Shown here piece after piece: positions 15,942 through 23,685 of a stretch of 35,645 bases of DNA. The position numbers were made by a program, and so were the translations under genes. The stretch is taken from the IMG/VR virus record IMGVR_UViG_3300019360_000023, positions 1 through 35,645 of that record; one strand, 5' to 3'. The notes below the pieces were generated by a model that worked only from the letters and a program-made list of their open reading frames with translations, made no database searches and was not told the DNA's origin. The stretch is from a virus. Each line of letters starts with the position of its first letter. Position 1 is the first letter of the stretch.

Positions 15942-16562
15942 TCATCCTCCGCGGATGCGCGCGCGCAGACCCGCGATCGCGGCCGGCGCCGACGCTGCGT
16001 CTCCGCGAATCCGCTGGCGCAGCGGGGTGTGCACTGTGGCGACGAATCCACCCGTACCGGCGAGCGCCAGGGCTTGGTCGCTTTCCGCCGCGAGGCCGAT
16101 GGATCTCACCTTTGCCCGCGCGAGCGCGAGCGCGGCATCCGTCTCGCTCGCCCGTCCGACGGGCGTCGACACGAGCGAGAAGGCTGCGTCGCTCCCGTCC
16201 GATCGCCCGACGAGTCGAAGCTTCGCGCGACCGACGCCGAGCGCCGTGCCGCTCTCCGCGGCGAGCGCCGCAGAGCGCGCCTTCGCTCCGGCCAAGGCGA
16301 GCGCGACATCGGCTTCGGCAGCGAGCGCGGCGGCGCGGCGCTTCGAGCGCGGGGGCGCCAATGCCGCGTCCGTCTCGACCGCGCGGCCGATCGCCGCGTA
16401 GCTCGAGCGTGCAAGGTCCGTCTCGATCGCGAGGCCGATCGGCCTCGACTTCCGGCCTGCGAGCGCAAGCGCAGCCGAGGTTTCGTCCGCGCGACCCATC
16501 GTCCCGGTCTGCGCCGTGCTGAGCGCGGCGGCGGCCGGAATCGGTTGGAATGCCCAGCTCAC
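15942..16562 (-). CDS. Tandem-repeat protein, GRAxETDxALALA repeats
   Basis: 206 residues, most of which are about eight imperfect repeats of 16-20 residues. The consensus is roughly (I/V)G(L/R)AxETDxALALA followed by a basic spacer such as KxRx; clear units begin GRADETSAALALA, GLAIETDLARSS, GRAVETDAALAPP, GRASETDAALALA and GLAAESDQALALA. Repeats like this occur in phage structural operons, but I know no assigned function. It could form a solenoid or thin fibre on the capsid or neck. It sits between the small structural gene (ending 16565) and the head closure gene. Composition is very rich in A and R. Repeat number might vary between relatives. Confidence 0.75.
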   Translation of the reverse strand: MSWAFQPIPAAAALSTAQTGTMGRADETSAALALAGRKSRPIGLAIETDLARSSYAAIGRAVETDAALAPPRSKRRAAALAAEADVALALAGAKARSAALAAESGTALGVGRAKLRLVGRSDGSDAAFSLVSTPVGRASETDAALALARAKVRSIGLAAESDQALALAGTGGFVATVHTPLRQRIRGDAASAPAAIAGLRARIRGG

Positions 16563-16564
16563 AC

Positions 16565-16909
16565 CTAGGCTGCCTTACGGATGGACCACTCGACGGTGAT
16601 CGTCCCGGCCAACGCATCGAGGGTCCAGTCCCACCCGTGCATCAGCATGAACGAGGGGCTCACCCAGTTCGGCTGTGCCGGCGCGCCGGTGAGGATCCAC
16701 TCGGCAACGACCCGCTGCGTTCCGCCCGACTGCACCTTCTCATAGAGCCGGATCTGGAGTTGGTCGCCGGCGATCATGTCGGAGAGGTCGAGGAAGCACT
16801 GGAAGACGCCGTCCGACGTCTCGACGTCGGGCCCCGCCGTGTCGGTCGTCATCGAGTGCTCGGTCGTGCCGACGGCTTCGGAGCCGGCGAATGCTTCCGT
16901 AACAGGCAT
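16565..16909 (-). CDS. Small beta-rich structural hypothetical protein
   Basis: 114 residues from the ATG at 16909. Sequence is acidic and beta-type: SDGVFQCFLDLSDMIAGDQL, IRLYEKVQSGG, WVSPSFMLMHGWDW and ITVEWSIRKA. This pattern resembles small phage decoration or fibre proteins, but no family is recognised. The start lies five bases below the stop of the 285-residue repeat protein, and its stop is two bases above the ETD-repeat gene, so the three look like one functional block. An Arg-rich N-terminal extension to 17026 is rejected. Confidence 0.65.
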   Translation of the reverse strand: MPVTEAFAGSEAVGTTEHSMTTDTAGPDVETSDGVFQCFLDLSDMIAGDQLQIRLYEKVQSGGTQRVVAEWILTGAPAQPNWVSPSFMLMHGWDWTLDALAGTITVEWSIRKAA

Positions 16910-16914
16910 GGGCG

Positions 16915-17772
16915 TCAGCCCCCGACGCCGATCGCGACGGCGTTGTACCCAGAGTCCGGCGCGTTGTTGCAGTGACCCCGGACCCAGATCTCGGCGCCGG
17001 CGGGCACCGGGCAGTAGGCGCCCCACGGCGTGAGCATGTCCTGCGTCACGCTGCCGATCTGCTCCGAAGGATTCCCGCTGTGCTGGCGCCGCAGGATGAT
17101 CTGCTTGTTCGTCGCGTCACCGAATGCGAGGTCGATGTAGCAGTGCTCGGCGGTGATCGTGGCGTTGCTCACCTGATAAGCGAGCTGCCACCACCACATC
17201 GCTTTCGCGGTGGTGCCGAGGCTCACCCAGGATCCGGCGGTGGCGTTGCCCGGCGTGAATGAGACACCGCCCGAGTTCGTGATCGTGCCGATCGTCTCGG
17301 AAAACGACCCGACGGGAACGGCGGCGGGGTTGCTCGGCTGCCCGAAGAACTTGACCGCAACGAACAGAGACCCGGCAGTCGCGTTGTCCCCCTGCGCCCG
17401 CACCGCGACGGACGATCCCGCCTTGATGAAGAGCGGGAAGAAGAACGGGTGGCCGCAGTTGCCCGCGACCCCGCCCGACGTCCCGCAGACGATGTTGTCG
17501 ATCACGGAGACGTAGGACGTGCCGCCAGCGGAGTCGACCCCGACGTCGAGCAAGTGGCTGCGCTGCGCACCGCCGGTCGCTCCGCCCGTCACGAGCAGGA
17601 AAAGGCCGTAGACGTCCTGCGCGATGTTCGAGCTCGACGCGACCTGCGTCCACGAACCTTCGGCGTTGCTCGCGCCGGGTGTTACGGACGTGCCTGGGTT
17701 CTGCTGGGGCTGGCTGCCGAAATTGTCGAACGTGAACGAGTAGCGCGAGAGCCCGGGTACGCCGAGGCTCAT
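16915..17772 (-). CDS. Internally duplicated beta-sandwich-like structural protein
   Basis: 285 residues from the ATG at 17772, overlapping the upstream stop by one base. The protein is an internal duplication: residues about 28-145 and 165-285 share the order PGxxxAGSW, hydrophobic strand, polar turn, and a closing (F/Y)xxPxxxxAGxxxxVRxxxxNAxxG motif. Compare TPGASNAEGSWTQV with TPGNATAGSWVSL, and FIKAGSSVAVRAQGDNA with VPAGAEIWVRGHCNNA. Two similar domains of about 120 residues rich in beta strand suggest a jelly-roll pair, as in decoration proteins or receptor-binding fibres. Its place in the block between head and tail genes favours a head or neck decoration. Family not recognised. Confidence 0.75.
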   Translation of the reverse strand: MSLGVPGLSRYSFTFDNFGSQPQQNPGTSVTPGASNAEGSWTQVASSSNIAQDVYGLFLLVTGGATGGAQRSHLLDVGVDSAGGTSYVSVIDNIVCGTSGGVAGNCGHPFFFPLFIKAGSSVAVRAQGDNATAGSLFVAVKFFGQPSNPAAVPVGSFSETIGTITNSGGVSFTPGNATAGSWVSLGTTAKAMWWWQLAYQVSNATITAEHCYIDLAFGDATNKQIILRRQHSGNPSEQIGSVTQDMLTPWGAYCPVPAGAEIWVRGHCNNAPDSGYNAVAIGVGG

Positions 17773-18224
17773 CAGGTGGCCCGGAAGAAGGTCGCCCCCG
17801 TCAGCACGATGTCCGATCCATCCGGCGTGAACGCCGCGTCGAACATCGTGAGCGGGATGATGGCGGAGTCCGCCGAGCTGTTCGGGTCGTAGGCCACGAC
17901 GACTTTCGAGATCGCGTTGCCGGTGGCGCCGGTCCACGTGACGGTCGGCAGCGCGAGATCGAGGCGATCGTTCGCGTCGTCCTGCGCCGAGGCCGCGAGG
18001 TCGGAGTCCGTGAGGAACTTCCGGCCCATCGTCGTCTGCTCGTTCGTCGCGCCGTCGAGCACTTCCGCGAGCGTGTCGCTGTCGATCAGCGCGGCATCGG
18101 TCTCGAGACCGCTCGTCTCGATCGGGATCAGCACGAGCCGCGCGGTCGCCGGGTCGTTGTTCTTGACCCGGTCGTAGAACTCGCGGACGCGGCCCTTGGC
18201 GACATTGAAGACGATGTTCGCCAC
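17772..18224 (-). CDS. Hypothetical structural-block protein
   Basis: 150 residues: MANIVFNVAKGRVREFYDRV at the start, then LVLIPIETSGLETDAALIDS, TMGRKFLTDSDL and a C-terminal beta-type half with TWTGATGNAISKVVVAYD and DGSDIVLTGATFFRA. I have the impression that small phage proteins with this opening are common beside decoration or fibre genes, but I cannot name a family. Note LETDAAL, the same tripeptide context as in the repeat protein at 15942-16562. It ends exactly where the duplicated protein starts and begins 12 bases below the MuF-like gene stop. Confidence 0.7.
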   Translation of the reverse strand: MANIVFNVAKGRVREFYDRVKNNDPATARLVLIPIETSGLETDAALIDSDTLAEVLDGATNEQTTMGRKFLTDSDLAASAQDDANDRLDLALPTVTWTGATGNAISKVVVAYDPNSSADSAIIPLTMFDAAFTPDGSDIVLTGATFFRAT

Positions 18225-18236
18225 GTCGCTCTCCTG

Positions 18237-19256
18237 TTAGAGGCCTGCAGCCTCGAAGGCGTCCGGCTCTTTCGCGCGTAGCGCCTCGAGCGGGAGCACG
18301 CGCTTCTGTGAGTCGACAAAGCGGTCAATCGTGAGCTCGCCGGAGCGGAAGAGCACGGCGCGCGACTTTCCGAGCACGTCCTTCTGCACGTCGGCGGTCT
18401 GGCTTGCGAGCCACCTCGGGTACGTGATCGTGCGCGCCGGGCGCTCTCCGCCGATGACGCCGACCGTCGTGCAGCGGCCTGCGCAGCCGATGTGCGCAGG
18501 CGGTCGCGGTCCTTCGCCGACCGAGAACACCTGACCATCGAGCGCCGCGCAGATGGGGCACGTCTTGTCATCCAGCGTGGCGATCCACTGGACGCCTGCG
18601 ATCGCGTCGGCGCTGTCGAACACTGCCTCGCGCGCGGCCGCGGTCGCGTGTGTCGCAGCACCTCGGCCGATTCCGATGATGCGCTGGCCGGATCGATCGA
18701 GGAGTCCTGGCGCCGCGCGCGCGCCGACGACGCGGCGCATGATCTCGTCGTCGCTCTCGCCGAGCGTGAGCCCGACCTGCACCTGCGCGCGGAGATCTCG
18801 GATCGTGTGCTGGCGCTCGAGCTCGAGGTGAACCGAGAGAGGTCCGCCCTGCCAGGGCGCTCGCGCGCGCGAAACCGCCGGCGCCCGCGCCGGAGCGTCG
18901 GCGCCGACCAGGCGCAGGACGCCGACCTGGTGCTTCGCCTCCTCGGCCGCAAGTGCCGCGAGCTTTGTCCGCATGTCGTCGCGCACGCGTTGGTAGGTCT
19001 CGCGCGAGCGCCGCTCGATCCGGGCGAGCGCGTCGCGCAGGGCGGTGCTCTGCGATGCGGATCGGGTCTGACCTCGCGTGCGCGCGCGGCGGAGCGTCGC
19101 GGCGAGCGTCCCCTCGGCCTGGAGCCAGAGGCGCGCGCGCACGACGTCGAGCATCTCGTTGCCGAGCTGCGTTCCGACGCGACGCACGTAGATCTGATGG
19201 CGCACCGCGCGATCGCGGAGCACTTCGCTGCGCGGCGGCACGGGCTCCGTGGCCAT
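18237..19256 (-). CDS. MuF-like minor capsid / head morphogenesis protein
   Basis: 339 residues. A long Arg-rich helical N-terminus precedes the diagnostic C-terminal motif: WIATLDDKTCPICAALDGQV, then PPAHIGCAGRCTTV (about residues 227-271). This Cys-x2-Cys and HxxC(R) arrangement defines the SPP1 gp7 / Mu F family, minor capsid proteins bound to the portal and sometimes ejected with DNA. The usual place is directly after the portal; here it lies four genes later, after coat and adaptor, so the order is rearranged. About 65 residues follow the motif. No toxin domain is evident. Confidence 0.85.
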   Translation of the reverse strand: MATEPVPPRSEVLRDRAVRHQIYVRRVGTQLGNEMLDVVRARLWLQAEGTLAATLRRARTRGQTRSASQSTALRDALARIERRSRETYQRVRDDMRTKLAALAAEEAKHQVGVLRLVGADAPARAPAVSRARAPWQGGPLSVHLELERQHTIRDLRAQVQVGLTLGESDDEIMRRVVGARAAPGLLDRSGQRIIGIGRGAATHATAAAREAVFDSADAIAGVQWIATLDDKTCPICAALDGQVFSVGEGPRPPAHIGCAGRCTTVGVIGGERPARTITYPRWLASQTADVQKDVLGKSRAVLFRSGELTIDRFVDSQKRVLPLEALRAKEPDAFEAAGL

Positions 19257-19272
19257 GGCGTGCTCCAGCTGC

Positions 19273-19818
19273 CTAGGCGCGCGCGATCTCCACGGACCTC
19301 GCGCCCGGTCGCGTCGCGCGCAGGAGGCGCCCTAGGAGGAGATCGACCCACTCCGTCTTCGTGAACGAGCGGGGCGCCGCGGATTCTCCGTAGCTGCTCG
19401 ACAGAGAGATCGGACCCACCGAGAGCGACTCGCTAGCGACCTGGCGCAGGTCGTCGCGATCCGGGACGAGATCCGCCGAGACGTAGCGGCTCGCGAGCTC
19501 GGCGGTCGCCCACGTGAGCTCCTTCGGGATCGAGCCGGAGTCGCGCGACGGAAAGAGGAATTGGTCGCGCGTGTAGGCGCCGGTTCGTGGCCACTCGAGT
19601 TCCTGCGACGAACTCGTCCGCGCTCCGATCCAGAGGGCGCGGTACTGCGCGTCGAGAAAGCGCGTGGCCTTGAGAATCGCCGCCTCGCGCGCTGGCGCCG
19701 GCGCTGCGGTCCACGCGGCCGGCGTACCCACCTCCGCGAGGTATGCGTTCACCGCCGCCTCGGCGGCGTAACAGTTGGCACCGGCGACGATCGCGCCGGT
19801 CTCTGCGACGAGCGCCAC
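19273..19818 (-). CDS. Head-tail adaptor, DnaT-like family
   Basis: 181 residues. The order MALVAETGAIVAGANCYAAE, AREAAILKATRFLDAQYRAL, ELEWPRTGAY and a helical end with TWATAELASRYVSADL fits the phage proteins annotated as putative DnaT-like; structurally these resemble the helical head-tail adaptors (HK97 gp6 / SPP1 gp15 type). Such a protein binds under the portal and links to head closure. It lies just below the 69-residue gene and the coat gene, and overlaps nothing. A replication role suggested by the family name is unlikely here. Confidence 0.75.
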   Translation of the reverse strand: MALVAETGAIVAGANCYAAEAAVNAYLAEVGTPAAWTAAPAPAREAAILKATRFLDAQYRALWIGARTSSSQELEWPRTGAYTRDQFLFPSRDSGSIPKELTWATAELASRYVSADLVPDRDDLRQVASESLSVGPISLSSSYGESAAPRSFTKTEWVDLLLGRLLRATRPGARSVEIARA

Positions 19819-19821
19819 GAT

Positions 19822-20031
19822 CTACTCGCGCGCGCGCTTCTTCCGCGCGCCTTCGGCCGCCGGCGCCGTCTCGGGCGCTGCCTCGCCATCGCTCACCGCG
19901 GCCGCCGGCGCCGTCTCGGCGATGCGCTCATGCAGCGCGTCGCTGAAGTCCGCCGCGTTGATGACGGCGCGCTCGCCGGACGCGCGCAGGCGCACCTCGA
20001 GCGTCTCGATCAGTTCGACGGGAGCCGTCAT
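19822..20031 (-). CDS. Small acidic/Ala-rich hypothetical protein
   Basis: 69 residues from the ATG at 20031, chosen because GGAGG lies five bases upstream; a TTG at 20043 would only add four residues and consume that site. The sequence is helical at the start (APVELIETLEVRLRASG), then Ala/Glu/Pro-rich, and ends in a basic tail GARKKRARE. It comes right after the coat-gene hairpin. The type is common behind coat genes, but no function is known. Confidence 0.65.
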   Translation of the reverse strand: MTAPVELIETLEVRLRASGERAVINAADFSDALHERIAETAPAAAVSDGEAAPETAPAAEGARKKRARE

Positions 20032-20056
20032 GCGCACCTCCAACAGAGAAGAGAGA

Positions 20057-20100
20057 AGCCCGGCACGCCCCCGCCCCCCCTGACGAGAGCGTGCCGGGCT
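20057..20100 (-). terminator. Strong hairpin below the coat gene
   Basis: AGCCCGGCACGC (20057-20068) and GCGTGCCGGGCT (20089-20100) are perfectly complementary over 12 bp, with a 20-base C-rich loop. In the minus-strand transcript the hairpin lies seven bases after the coat stop and is followed by TTCTCTCTTCTC, a pyrimidine tract with few clean U runs. It is either a partial terminator that sets high coat expression relative to downstream genes, or an mRNA 3' stabiliser. Confidence 0.65.
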
Positions 20101-20106
20101 GGCTCT

Positions 20107-21219
20107 TTAGTCGCAGAGCCGGGCGAGGAGCTCGGGCCGCACGACTTCACCGCCGTAGAGGCAGTCGTACGACCAGATCGTCTCCTTGTTCACCCGAATC
20201 ACCTCGACGCGAAGCGTCAGACCCGAGATCGGGTCGGTCGCCTGCGCGATGTTCGATCCCAGCATCTCCGGGTTGGGATCGATGCGCAGCGGCCGCATTG
20301 CGAAGCAGAAGGCGTTCTTCTGGAAGGCGAGGTTCGGGTTGTGGGTCGCCTTCACCGTGATGGCCACGTTGTCCGCCACACCCACGACGAGGCCCGGGTA
20401 GATCTGGAGCGTGCCCGCACCCGAGACGCCCGTCGTCACGACATAGGTCTGCGTGTGACCCGCGAACGTGATGATGTCGCCCTCGAGGATCGTGCCGGTG
20501 CCGGTGTCGACCGGGATCGCCTTCACGCCCGCGGTCAGGGCCGCGGAGTTCGTGAGGTAGCCCGAGCCGGTTCCGGCGGTGTGCGTCGCGAGGTTCTGGT
20601 CCATGCCGATGTCGAGGCCGAAGCGCCGGCCGAGGATGCCCTCGAGCAGCGGATCGGTCTGGCCGGTCTTGTCGAGGTCGCGGAAGGCGTCGAGCCGCAG
20701 CATCTCCTCTTCGACGGTGGGATCCACGATGAGACGGCGATCCGCGACGGGCGCGAGCGTCTGGTTCAGCAGCTTGCGCACGCTCGTGATGTCCGCGACC
20801 GCGACGGGATTCGTCGTGTCGCGCACGCTGTACGCGCGGTTCTTCATCTTCGTCAGGATGAAGCTGTCGACGGCGTTCGCGAGCGACTTCACGCCCTCGT
20901 CCGCCGCCATCGGGAGAATGCGGCCCGACTCGACCTCGGAGAGCTCGCGGTCGGAGAGCTTGAAGCGCGCCTCCTTCCACTGGTCGAGCGTGATGTCCAC
21001 GCCCGTCGGCGCCAGGTCCGTCGGCGTGTTGGCCGAGCCCGGCGTCACGTTCTGCGCGGGCACCGCGCTCGGCACCGGGACGCGGATCAGCTGATTCTTC
21101 TCCGCGGCCTCCCGGTTCTTGTCGGTGTTGACCAGCCGCGCGACGATGGCGTTCTGACGGAGCGACGCCACGCCCAGGCTGACCATGATCTCCATCACGT
21201 TCGTGAGAGTGTTGGCCAT
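20107..21219 (-). CDS. Major capsid (coat) protein, P22 gp5-like
   Basis: 370 residues. The N-terminus MANTLTNVMEIMVSLGVASL and next stretch LVNTDKNREAAEKNQLIRVP are characteristic of P22-type coat proteins, which begin in the same way; KLSDRELSEVESGRILP and DGxxSLANAVDSFIL follow. The protein has the HK97 fold in that family, somewhat shorter than P22 gp5 (430). It forms the icosahedral shell together with the scaffold encoded upstream. AAGGGA stands about nine bases before the ATG. A strong hairpin follows the stop. P22 itself has a short tail; here the coat is joined to a long-tail module. Confidence 0.88.
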   Translation of the reverse strand: MANTLTNVMEIMVSLGVASLRQNAIVARLVNTDKNREAAEKNQLIRVPVPSAVPAQNVTPGSANTPTDLAPTGVDITLDQWKEARFKLSDRELSEVESGRILPMAADEGVKSLANAVDSFILTKMKNRAYSVRDTTNPVAVADITSVRKLLNQTLAPVADRRLIVDPTVEEEMLRLDAFRDLDKTGQTDPLLEGILGRRFGLDIGMDQNLATHTAGTGSGYLTNSAALTAGVKAIPVDTGTGTILEGDIITFAGHTQTYVVTTGVSGAGTLQIYPGLVVGVADNVAITVKATHNPNLAFQKNAFCFAMRPLRIDPNPEMLGSNIAQATDPISGLTLRVEVIRVNKETIWSYDCLYGGEVVRPELLARLCD

Positions 21220-21274
21220 TGTCTGGTTCCCTTGTTAGGCGTCGCCCGTTCGGTCTCGAGGTCGTTGAAGCGAA

Positions 21275-22066
21275 TCAGTCCACGAAGTTGATGTTCTTCC
21301 CGGACTTCTTCGCCTCCTCGACCTTCGTCACCTTGTTGGGATCGCGCCGACTGATGGTCACGGCGTCGCCGCCGGCGGAACCTCCGCCGTCGGCCCCGGA
21401 CCCACTGCGCAGCGCCGAGGCGAACAAGTTCGCGCCGGCGCCTTTCTTCTGGAGCTCGAGAAACGGGGCCACGCCCATGCGTTGGCCCTGGTCGTCGCGG
21501 AGCGTGCGGTGCACGACCTTGCCGTCGACCACTTCGAATTGACCGGCGTAGACGGCCTCGATCTGCGACGGCGCTCCGTCGCTGATCGGCGTCATGGCCT
21601 CCTTGATCGCGCTGAGCGCCGCGGCGCCGGCGAGAAGCTCGCGCCGAATCTCGGCGGAGTTCCAGCGCCCTTGCGTCTCCTCGGCCTGCTTGCGCGCGGC
21701 GAGGGTCTGCTCGCGCTCTTTCGCGAGGAGCTTCTCGAACTCGCCTTCCTTGCGGAGGCGCTCCTCTTCGCGCTTCGACTCCGCGTCGACCATCTGCTTG
21801 TACTTCTCAGGGTCGACGCCTTCGTACTTCTCGAGCAGCTTGCGCCGCTGTGCAGCCTCCTCGTTCGCACTCTTGAGTCCGCCGCGCAGCCGAGCGAGCT
21901 CGGCGCGCGCGGGCTCAGGGAGCTGCGCTTCGTCGTAGCCGCCTGCGCCACCACCTCCGCCGGCGCCGCCAGCACCTCCGCCGCCGCCGCTACCGCCAGC
22001 ACCACCTCCGGCACCGGGTCCAGCGCCGCCATCGTCGGCCGAACAGATCAATCGGTTGCGGAGCAT
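21275..22066 (-). CDS. Scaffolding protein with Gly-rich N-terminus
   Basis: 263 residues. The ATG at 22066 is preceded by GGGAGGA at six bases, so it is preferred over the ATG at 22120. Residues about 13-45 are nearly all Gly and Ala, then YDEAQLPEPARAELARLRGG begins a long charged coiled coil (about 50-130: KLLEKYEGVDPEKYKQ, ESKREEERLRKEGEFEKLLA), a middle segment around IEAVYAGQFEVVDGKVVHRT, and a basic C-terminus GKNINFVD. A helical charged protein between portal and coat genes is what scaffolds look like, and the basic C-terminus fits coat binding. The low-complexity Gly block is unusual. No protease domain is seen. Confidence 0.8.
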   Translation of the reverse strand: MLRNRLICSADDGGAGPGAGGGAGGSGGGGGAGGAGGGGGAGGYDEAQLPEPARAELARLRGGLKSANEEAAQRRKLLEKYEGVDPEKYKQMVDAESKREEERLRKEGEFEKLLAKEREQTLAARKQAEETQGRWNSAEIRRELLAGAAALSAIKEAMTPISDGAPSQIEAVYAGQFEVVDGKVVHRTLRDDQGQRMGVAPFLELQKKGAGANLFASALRSGSGADGGGSAGGDAVTISRRDPNKVTKVEEAKKSGKNINFVD

Positions 22067-22141
22067 CTCGCTCCTCCCAACGCGAGGGCCGCCCATCTCG
22101 GGCACACGAACGCACGGCATCTCGCCCCGCGCTCGCGCTTC

Positions 22142-23668
22142 TCAGGCCTCGCTGCCTGAATCGCTCGGGAGGTCGCCCGCGCCCGCGCCATCGCCATCTC
22201 GGCCCGGCGGGTCGTCGTCAGCGCCCTCGTCTTCGTCGGGATCCTCGTCGTCGACGGGATCCGGTGGCCGCGTCGCGGCCCACTGCTCTTGGTTCTCGCG
22301 GACGGCCTCAGCCGCCTCTTCCTCGGTCTCTTCGGGATGCAGCGCGAGACGCCACTCGACCGGGCTCGCGACGCCCTGCGCGATGCGCTCGGCCCACTCA
22401 GCCGCCTCGAGCTCGTGCACGCGGAAGTCGCGCGAGTAGGTCACCCACGGCGCGTCGTCGCTATTCGTCTCGACGCCGTAATAACGCGCGGCCATCGCCC
22501 AGGCCTGACGCTCGCACTCTTCCATGCGCGAGGCCTTCATCTCGAGCAGCGCGACGAACTCACGCCGATCGATCTCGCGCTTCGCCGCGCTCTCCACCTG
22601 CGCGGTCGGCATCTGATGGCGCGCCGTGCGCCCGAAGACCAGATCCGCGGCCTGCTCGATCATCTCTCGGGCAAAGGCGCCGTAGGCTTCGAAGATCCCG
22701 GTGCTCGGCGACTGATACGCCGCGGTGTCGCCTTTGGCGAGCACGAGTGCGCGCTGCGCGCCGAGGTCGAGCTTCTCGATGCCCTGCGCGTCGGAGGCAA
22801 TGACGAGAAGCGAGAAGCCCTGGCGGTAGAAGTTCTCGTCGCGAACGCTCGAGCGATTCCAGAGCGCGTTGGCCTTGCGCGCGACCTCGTCGATCACGGT
22901 GCCGCCCATCATGGGGCCGCGGAAACGGTCGTAACAGGGAACGATGGGCACGCGAGCGATGCGATTCGGCCCGTTCTTCACGAGAACGGCCTTTCCGTCC
23001 GTGCCGTCGGCGTGCCAGATCTGCCACGTCGCCGGCGTCCAGACGCGGTAGCGCGTGATCTCCTTCGTGGCCTGGAACGAACCCGGGCGCTGCTGCACGC
23101 AATCGCGCAGCACCGCGAATTTCAGCTGGCCGCGCGTGCGCGGATCCTGCGTCTCGATCTCCCAGTCGATGACGGCCTCGGCCGTGACAAGCTCGAACCA
23201 GGGGCGCAGTCGCTGCTCGCGCGCCGCGGCTTCGGTGAGCCCGTCCGGCACCTCGGGCGCGTCGACCAGCACGAAGCTGATGCCCTGCAGCTGCGCCTCG
23301 TCGTGGACGGCGGAGAAAAACGCGTGCGCGCTCGAGCCGAACAGGTCGGCGTCGAGGACGATCGGTGCGAGCACGTCAGGGAGCTCGCGCTGCGCCTCGA
23401 CGCGCATCACGTGCGAGCGATACACGTCGATCGCGTGCGTCACGAGGTTCTGGTAGAGGCCCGGCGAGCGGTCGAGCCGGTTCTCGTATGTCTTCGCTCC
23501 CTCGACCTCGTGCGGGTAGAGGTAGCGCCGCACGGTGCCACTCGGCGCAAGGGCCACCTTCGAGGCTTCGGCGAGCGCGCGGCCGCCACGGAAGTGGTCT
23601 CGGTTGAACGACCAGTCGGGAAGGCGCTCGGTGTACTCGGGATGCCGGACGGCGAAGTCCTCGGACAC
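22142..23668 (-). CDS. Portal protein, DUF4055-like
   Basis: 508 residues from the GTG at 23668, which has GAGGGG upstream; a frame reaching to 23818 is a shadow of TerL. The start SEDFAVRHPEYTERLPDW, a long ordered core (FGSSAHAFFSAVHDEAQLQGISFVLVDAPE, split over 160-190), KANALWNRSSVRDENFYRQG and GRTARHQMPTAQVESAAKR fit the DUF4055 portal group. The C-terminus is very acidic (DPDEDEGADDDPPG). The ring of 12 subunits forms the DNA gate, nucleates the head with scaffold and docks the terminase. It lies between TerL and scaffold genes, as expected. Confidence 0.82.
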   Translation of the reverse strand: MSEDFAVRHPEYTERLPDWSFNRDHFRGGRALAEASKVALAPSGTVRRYLYPHEVEGAKTYENRLDRSPGLYQNLVTHAIDVYRSHVMRVEAQRELPDVLAPIVLDADLFGSSAHAFFSAVHDEAQLQGISFVLVDAPEVPDGLTEAAAREQRLRPWFELVTAEAVIDWEIETQDPRTRGQLKFAVLRDCVQQRPGSFQATKEITRYRVWTPATWQIWHADGTDGKAVLVKNGPNRIARVPIVPCYDRFRGPMMGGTVIDEVARKANALWNRSSVRDENFYRQGFSLLVIASDAQGIEKLDLGAQRALVLAKGDTAAYQSPSTGIFEAYGAFAREMIEQAADLVFGRTARHQMPTAQVESAAKREIDRREFVALLEMKASRMEECERQAWAMAARYYGVETNSDDAPWVTYSRDFRVHELEAAEWAERIAQGVASPVEWRLALHPEETEEEAAEAVRENQEQWAATRPPDPVDDEDPDEDEGADDDPPGRDGDGAGAGDLPSDSGSEA

Positions 23669-23685
23669 GGCCACCCCCTCGCCGT

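Noticed and set aside
18237-19256. Polymorphic toxin domain on the MuF-like protein
   Set aside because: Only about 65 residues follow the MuF motif and none resembles a toxin; no immunity gene is adjacent.
19273-19818. DnaT-like single-strand binding function for the adaptor
   Set aside because: The family name is historical; location between coat and MuF-like genes supports a head-tail adaptor.
19561-21291. 576-codon plus-strand open frame opposite adaptor and coat genes
   Set aside because: It runs across two genes, a hairpin and gene boundaries, with biased composition (R, H, D). It is an antisense shadow.
21219-22066. Prohead protease domain in the scaffold gene
   Set aside because: No Ser-His or Clp-type protease motif is visible; the protein is coiled coil and low complexity only.
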